Origin: Lepas anatifera
Taxonomy: Eukaryota > Arthropoda > Thecostraca > Lepadidae
DNA length: 64,000 bases
Assembly (NCBI GenBank): GCA_034440635.1
Contig: JAOTON010001597.1
Coordinates: forward strand, 558,001 to 622,000
Direction: 5' to 3'
Below the pieces are notes generated by a model that had not been told where the DNA came from, did no database searches, and worked only from the letters and a program-made list of their open reading frames with translations. Shown in pieces: positions 59,853 to 64,000 of this stretch. Each line of letters starts with the position of its first letter. The first letter of the stretch is position 1. The translations under genes were made by a program, and so were the position numbers.

Positions 59853-62800
59853 CTGTCCAAAAACACCAGGGTGGTAGGAGACGGATGGTTAACGTCTGAA
59901 GGTCGTGAACAACACGTCAAGATAAAAGTCGCACCGCTAGTACTGTTGATGGCTTGCCCATTAGAAGAGCTGCTTTTGTTGTTAATCGTCGCCACCATTA
60001 ACGCTGGCAAACCAAATGGCAGCGTTGGAGAAGAAACAGCGGTGGCGGCGCCGCTTTTCCGTTGCGATGGTAACAAAATCTGACAGCCAATCACCGCTAG
60101 GTTTAGGGCCACGCCACGGCTCAATCGAAGCCACGCCGATCCAGTAATCCGAGTTGGTTCCAGACCATTGAATGCGACGCCAAATTGAAAACTACGGCTA
60201 CGTGCTGCCAGATCATCGGATTGATTTCTTTTGCCGGGCTCTGGTTCACGTTAGTGGTTCGTGCTGTTCTGAAGTCTACTAGTGGTTTGAAGAGTGCCGC
60301 AAGGCAGCGGAGGATCACTTGACAATACAACTGTGGGGAAAATGGTGTAACTTTGTATACTATTAGGGATGCGCGATTACCCCTGATAGTACGGCAACAA
60401 TTCACTTGGACAGATATCTCAGAGGGTAAAATATTACGTCAGCGATCTGGAGGTTCGATATAACTGCAGGATGGAATATCTAGATAGCCGGAGTAGCCAT
60501 GGAAATTAGACAGGTGCCACTTACGGCATTGGCAGGTCCAGGAGCAGCTTTTAGAGGAGGCGAAACTAACGGTTTGGGGTGGCTAAATTGAGAAAAAATC
60601 GTGAAACATTATTTTTAAAGAAAATGGCTAAAATTTGGTTCTTGTGGGGCACAAAATAAACTACTTTAGGATTTGGAGGGAGCCATGGCCCCTTTGCCGC
60701 CCCTCCTCGATCCGCCAATGACTTACGACCAAAGCTGAAAGCGCGCGCTTGGTGCCAAAAGATCTCAGCAAAACAATAGCGTGGAGTGCGACACAAATAA
60801 AAGTCCCTGGTGAGAGCTGTTTCTTCTTGTCAACACCATCGCTATTGTCGTTGATTTAAGAACATCTTGTCCTACAGAAAGAGACAAAGGTTCACATGTG
60901 GAAATCGTGCATTCATTAAAACTCGCTTAGAGGGAGAGGGGAATCAGAGCCATGCTCTGAAAAACGTATTTTTGATTAAGCTTGTGGTTTGGAGACTGTG
61001 GGTTGACCCCCTCCCACTTGACCTGCTCCTAATTTCATTTCTTTTTATATGTGATTTTATTTCTTGGGCTAGCGGTCACTCTAAAATAGATGTGGTGAAC
61101 ACACGATAATTTCATCCAGGCTTCCATGAAGATAACTCGATAATTTGTTTGGAAGGGCGACTTTAATAACGAAAATAGGAATGTGCATAGTTGCAGATCG
61201 GGGAACCGTTTTCGCCGGCAGCTGTTGCGATAACCGTTATTGATAGAGTTATTAGAGTGCGCTTGCAAACGAAAATAACCATTTCGAATTCATTTTTATG
61301 TAAGTCTTTTAGGTTCAGGTTTTTAGGTAACAAATGTTGAAATCCGGAATTTTCTCAAGCCATTCCCAGTCAAGAGCACGTAATCAAGATATAGATGGAC
61401 CGCAATCGTTATACCACGACAGAAAATTTGGCGATCCACGATCGCAAAATACATGTAAGCTTGAACTTAAATTCCGCGATTGTTTTTCCTTCGCGATTGG
61501 TAGCAGCTAGGAAAGTACTTCTTAAAGTAGAAAATCATTGATCCACCAACGCCATGAGCTCAGAACTGTTAAACCATCCCCAATCTAGTCTACAAACAAT
61601 GGGAGACCATACAAGTAACAGCAACAATACTGTTACTTACACTTGTTAATGGCTACTTAACCATTCAGCTCAGCTCTCAGGGGAGGCATAAAGAAACGAC
61701 GAATCGCTTTCGATGGGGTGCGAGAAGTTTTGACTCAACCATTTGGTACATTATAGCTTTGGCAAAGTCATTCACGAGAGGTAAAAAGTAGTTATCTTTT
61801 TTAGCATAGTTTGGTACAAGATCATGACTGATCAGTTTTTAATGCCATATAAATCCAGTCGTCGTGGCAATTACTAAGGAGGTCTAAGTTTGTCACCACA
61901 TTTTCATCGCACACATCAAACAACTCTCAGAGACCATGGAAGGCCATCGAAATTAAATATAAAGGCTCCTTTCAAAATACGCCGTGGACATTATACGCTG
62001 ATGAGGGATTTTTTACGCATCTCGACTCAGAAAGTCCGCCTTTTTATTCCTTCTATAACGTAAGTCATGGACAAATGTAAGATCACAGATGAACTTAGCA
62101 TGACCGCATGACCTTAACTGTTTCTAGAAGACAAAAGGAAAATGAACGAAGAGCCACTTAAAAACAAAACTCATGCAGCATTTAGGAATTTAGGAGTCAA
62201 AGTGGGATCGGTTCCATAGGCATGCTTTTATGTTATTATGAAAATCGGTCGTGGATCCGTGAACAGCATTCTCCTTATCACCGAAGTCAACCATTCCAAC
62301 TTATAGGTTCAGGTACTTTGACTAATTCTTGTAGATGAGCTCTTGTTTTAGTGGCTGTCTCCTATACAATGGGACGTTAATACAGAATTTAAAACGCTCA
62401 ACAGTTGAATGATGATTTATGAAATGCCTCAAGCCTAGAAACTGAAAGAAGTTGACGTGAATGAAGTACAAATCAGCCAATATATAATTACACATGTATC
62501 CCTCTAGTATGAACACTCTCAAAACATGCCACAACACCCGTAATTCAGCCAATAAAGAACAAGGAAATATTATAGCAAACGGTTGTTGGTGACACCTATT
62601 GATGAGACGTTTCATCTAACAAACCATCGAACATGATGTGTTCTAACCATGGCAGTGATCCAATTCTGAAAGACACTCTTCCTCTTTTACCGTTCAAGCG
62701 CTGAGATTTTCAGACCATTCAGGACACAGAAGAGTCACAAGATAATAAGGACAACATTTTAATATTGTTCAATCGGTCACCTCATCAGTTAAATTCTATG

Positions 62801-63201
62801 GGCCCGTTAAGATATAGCACCCCTAAGCTTTCCCACCAAGTTACACCCCCGAGTGGGGTGCAGCCCTCTGTGACATTCGTGTTTACGACTGCCCTGTTTT
62901 TCCGAGCGCTGCAAACGGCCGCAATTAGACCATTTAAAAAGCTGCCAAGTTAATTAACACACCTGTTTAGCTTGGCTGCATCTGTCATTACCACGTACAG
63001 TGGCCAAGCTGTGATCTCACCAACCAAGATGTTCCCACTCCAGACAAGCCGCTGCTGTTTCAGTATAGCTGCACCTATGACTTATTTAATAATTTTAGGG
63101 GCTTATCACCGCACCAACTGCCAGAGTCATATGGCGTCGCTAAATGTTTTCCTGCTGGAAAACTTTCTCGGGATCAGACTGATCGCGGTTCAAGGAACCC
63201 G

Positions 63202-63269
63202 CCGGGCCTTGAACCCGGGTCAGCCATGTGGAATGCGAGCGTGCTAACCACTACACCACCGCGCCTCCA
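63202..63269 (-). repeat. tRNA-like sequence, probably a SINE head or tRNA pseudogene
   Basis: On the minus strand, GGAGGCGCGGTGGTGTAGTG, then GTTAGCAC, and later CCCGGGTTCAAGGCCCGG form a tRNA-like 5' half, A box and T arm with a good B box. The 3' sequence does not pair with GGAGGCG, so a functional tRNA is unlikely. Confidence 0.55.
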
Positions 63270-63271
63270 CT

Positions 63272-63425
63272 GCAGTGGAGGATACAAAGGGGGGCTAGAT
63301 GGCTCAAGCCCCCCCCAAAGTCAGTGTCTATAGTTGATGCATATCCTGAGGCTGTTCCAAGGAGATGGTGGGAAGGCTCAAGCCCCCTAGTCCCTCCCCA
63401 AAATGAAGTCCTGGATCCGCCACTG
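63272..63425. mobile_element. Small element with ends CAGTGGAGGATAC / GGATCCGCCACTG
   Basis: The short ends are inverted with mismatches, and the interior has two near-repeats of GCTCAAGCCCCC. No clear target duplication. Related ends (GATCCGCCA) occur elsewhere in the window. Confidence 0.4.
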
Positions 63426-63552
63426 CCCCGCTGTACCTATGACATACCTCATATATGACAGGCGTTTTGATATCATACCAACTTTCTGGCATCACGGATA
63501 TTTATACAACAGGTCATGTGTTTTATCTCTAATAGATACTGAGATTTAAAAG

Positions 63553-63770
63553 CTGGCCGAGCCGGGGTGGCCTAGTGGCTTCTTGCCAGTCTTCAGATCG
63601 GATATCATGGATTAACGTGGATTGAATCCCACGGCGGGAAACCGCCTTCCGTGTCCGATCTGACCCGGTGGAGAGGATCCTTAAACACCCACGCCAATAC
63701 TCCCTGTAATTGGGCAAGTGTACGTGTTGGGAGGGCCCCTAACAAAATAAAATGAAATAAAAAACATATA
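63553..63770 (+). repeat. tRNA-derived SINE with an A-rich tail
   Basis: GCCGGGGTGGCCTAGTGGCT is an A-box-like start. GTGGATTGAATCCCACGG is a T-arm-like hairpin with a B box. The body ends in AATAAAATGAAATAAAAAAC, an A-rich tail expected of a retroposed SINE. Confidence 0.65.
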
Positions 63771-64000
63771 ATCAGAATAGCTATAGTATTTGCTTGAAAG
63801 CCCATAGCTGGAACTCAAGCTTCTGCAAATTCATGCAGATATAGCAGGCCCTCGACTAGATTCTTCCATATCAACTTTAAAGGGCAAGTTTCATCTATGT
63901 CTTTGAGCGTTTGCAGCGAAACCATCGACAACACAGTGCCAACGTTTGGAATTGAATGCTGCATTTTAATCTCAGTACCCAGCCATACTGTGCCGCAAAA

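Larger units (their letters stand above)
59853..64000. other. Upstream intron or flank of exon 1
   Basis: No neurexin exon is recognised here. The stretch 59853-63180 contains only a weak element end near 60660-60720 (CTCCTCGATCCGCCAATG). Two tRNA-like sequences and a small repeat lie at 63180-63770. Nothing is seen after that. Confidence 0.6.

Noticed and set aside
63202..63269. Functional tRNA gene on the minus strand
   Set aside because: The B box and T arm are good, but the acceptor stem does not pair, so it is listed as a SINE head or pseudogene.

Overview
The window is eukaryotic and almost certainly arthropod, with a crustacean more likely than an insect. This rests on an arthropod-type alpha-neurexin, long repeat-rich introns and many hAT/piggyBac-like elements; the species is not identified. 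One protein-coding gene is recognisable. It is neurexin-1 (Nrx-1) on the minus strand, spread over about 59 kb (59852 down to 606) and running off both ends of the window. Twelve exons can be read with canonical GT..AG borders and a consistent phase chain. In order they encode part of LNS2, LNS3, the second EGF-like repeat, LNS4 and most of LNS5. LNS1, the first EGF and the start of LNS2 lie beyond position 64000. The third EGF, LNS6, the membrane segment and the cytoplasmic tail lie before position 1. One exon (1268-1862) carries a single surplus base that breaks its frame.

Everything else is intron or flank. Layout from low to high coordinates: exons 12 and 11 (0.6-1.9 kb); a 6.3 kb intron with a hAT-like element and a CT microsatellite; exon 10 (8.2 kb); a 13.8 kb intron with a nested pair of hAT-like elements (11982-19077, interrupted by 13670-18334) full of GGGGCCCC-rich minisatellites, ending in a 26-bp tandem array (21601-22083); exons 9 to 5 (22.1-25.5 kb); a 7 kb intron with a TTAA element and a second hAT copy; exon 4 (32.6 kb); a 15.9 kb intron with two inverted TTAA elements, a tRNA-like SINE and a 65-bp minisatellite; exon 3 (48.6 kb); a 2.9 kb array of 33-bp units (48739-51638); exon 2 (52.8 kb); an intron with a dead LINE; exon 1 (59.8 kb); flank with SINEs.

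The outstanding observation is that the two tandem arrays are built from neurexin splice junctions. The 33-bp unit of the large array is the last 20 nt of the intron plus the first 13 nt of exon 3, so nearly ninety copies of the 3' splice site stand directly before the real one. The 26-bp unit of the other array is the last 12 nt of exon 9 plus the first 14 nt of the following intron, so 18 donor-like copies follow the real donor. That second junction is where vertebrate neurexins have alternative splice site SS3. The exon 1/exon 2 junction corresponds to vertebrate SS2. Both array units contain AGGT, the motif whose tandem duplication can create new splice sites. Whether the arrays affect neurexin splicing cannot be decided from sequence alone, but two independent splice-junction minisatellites in one synaptic gene are unusual and testable.
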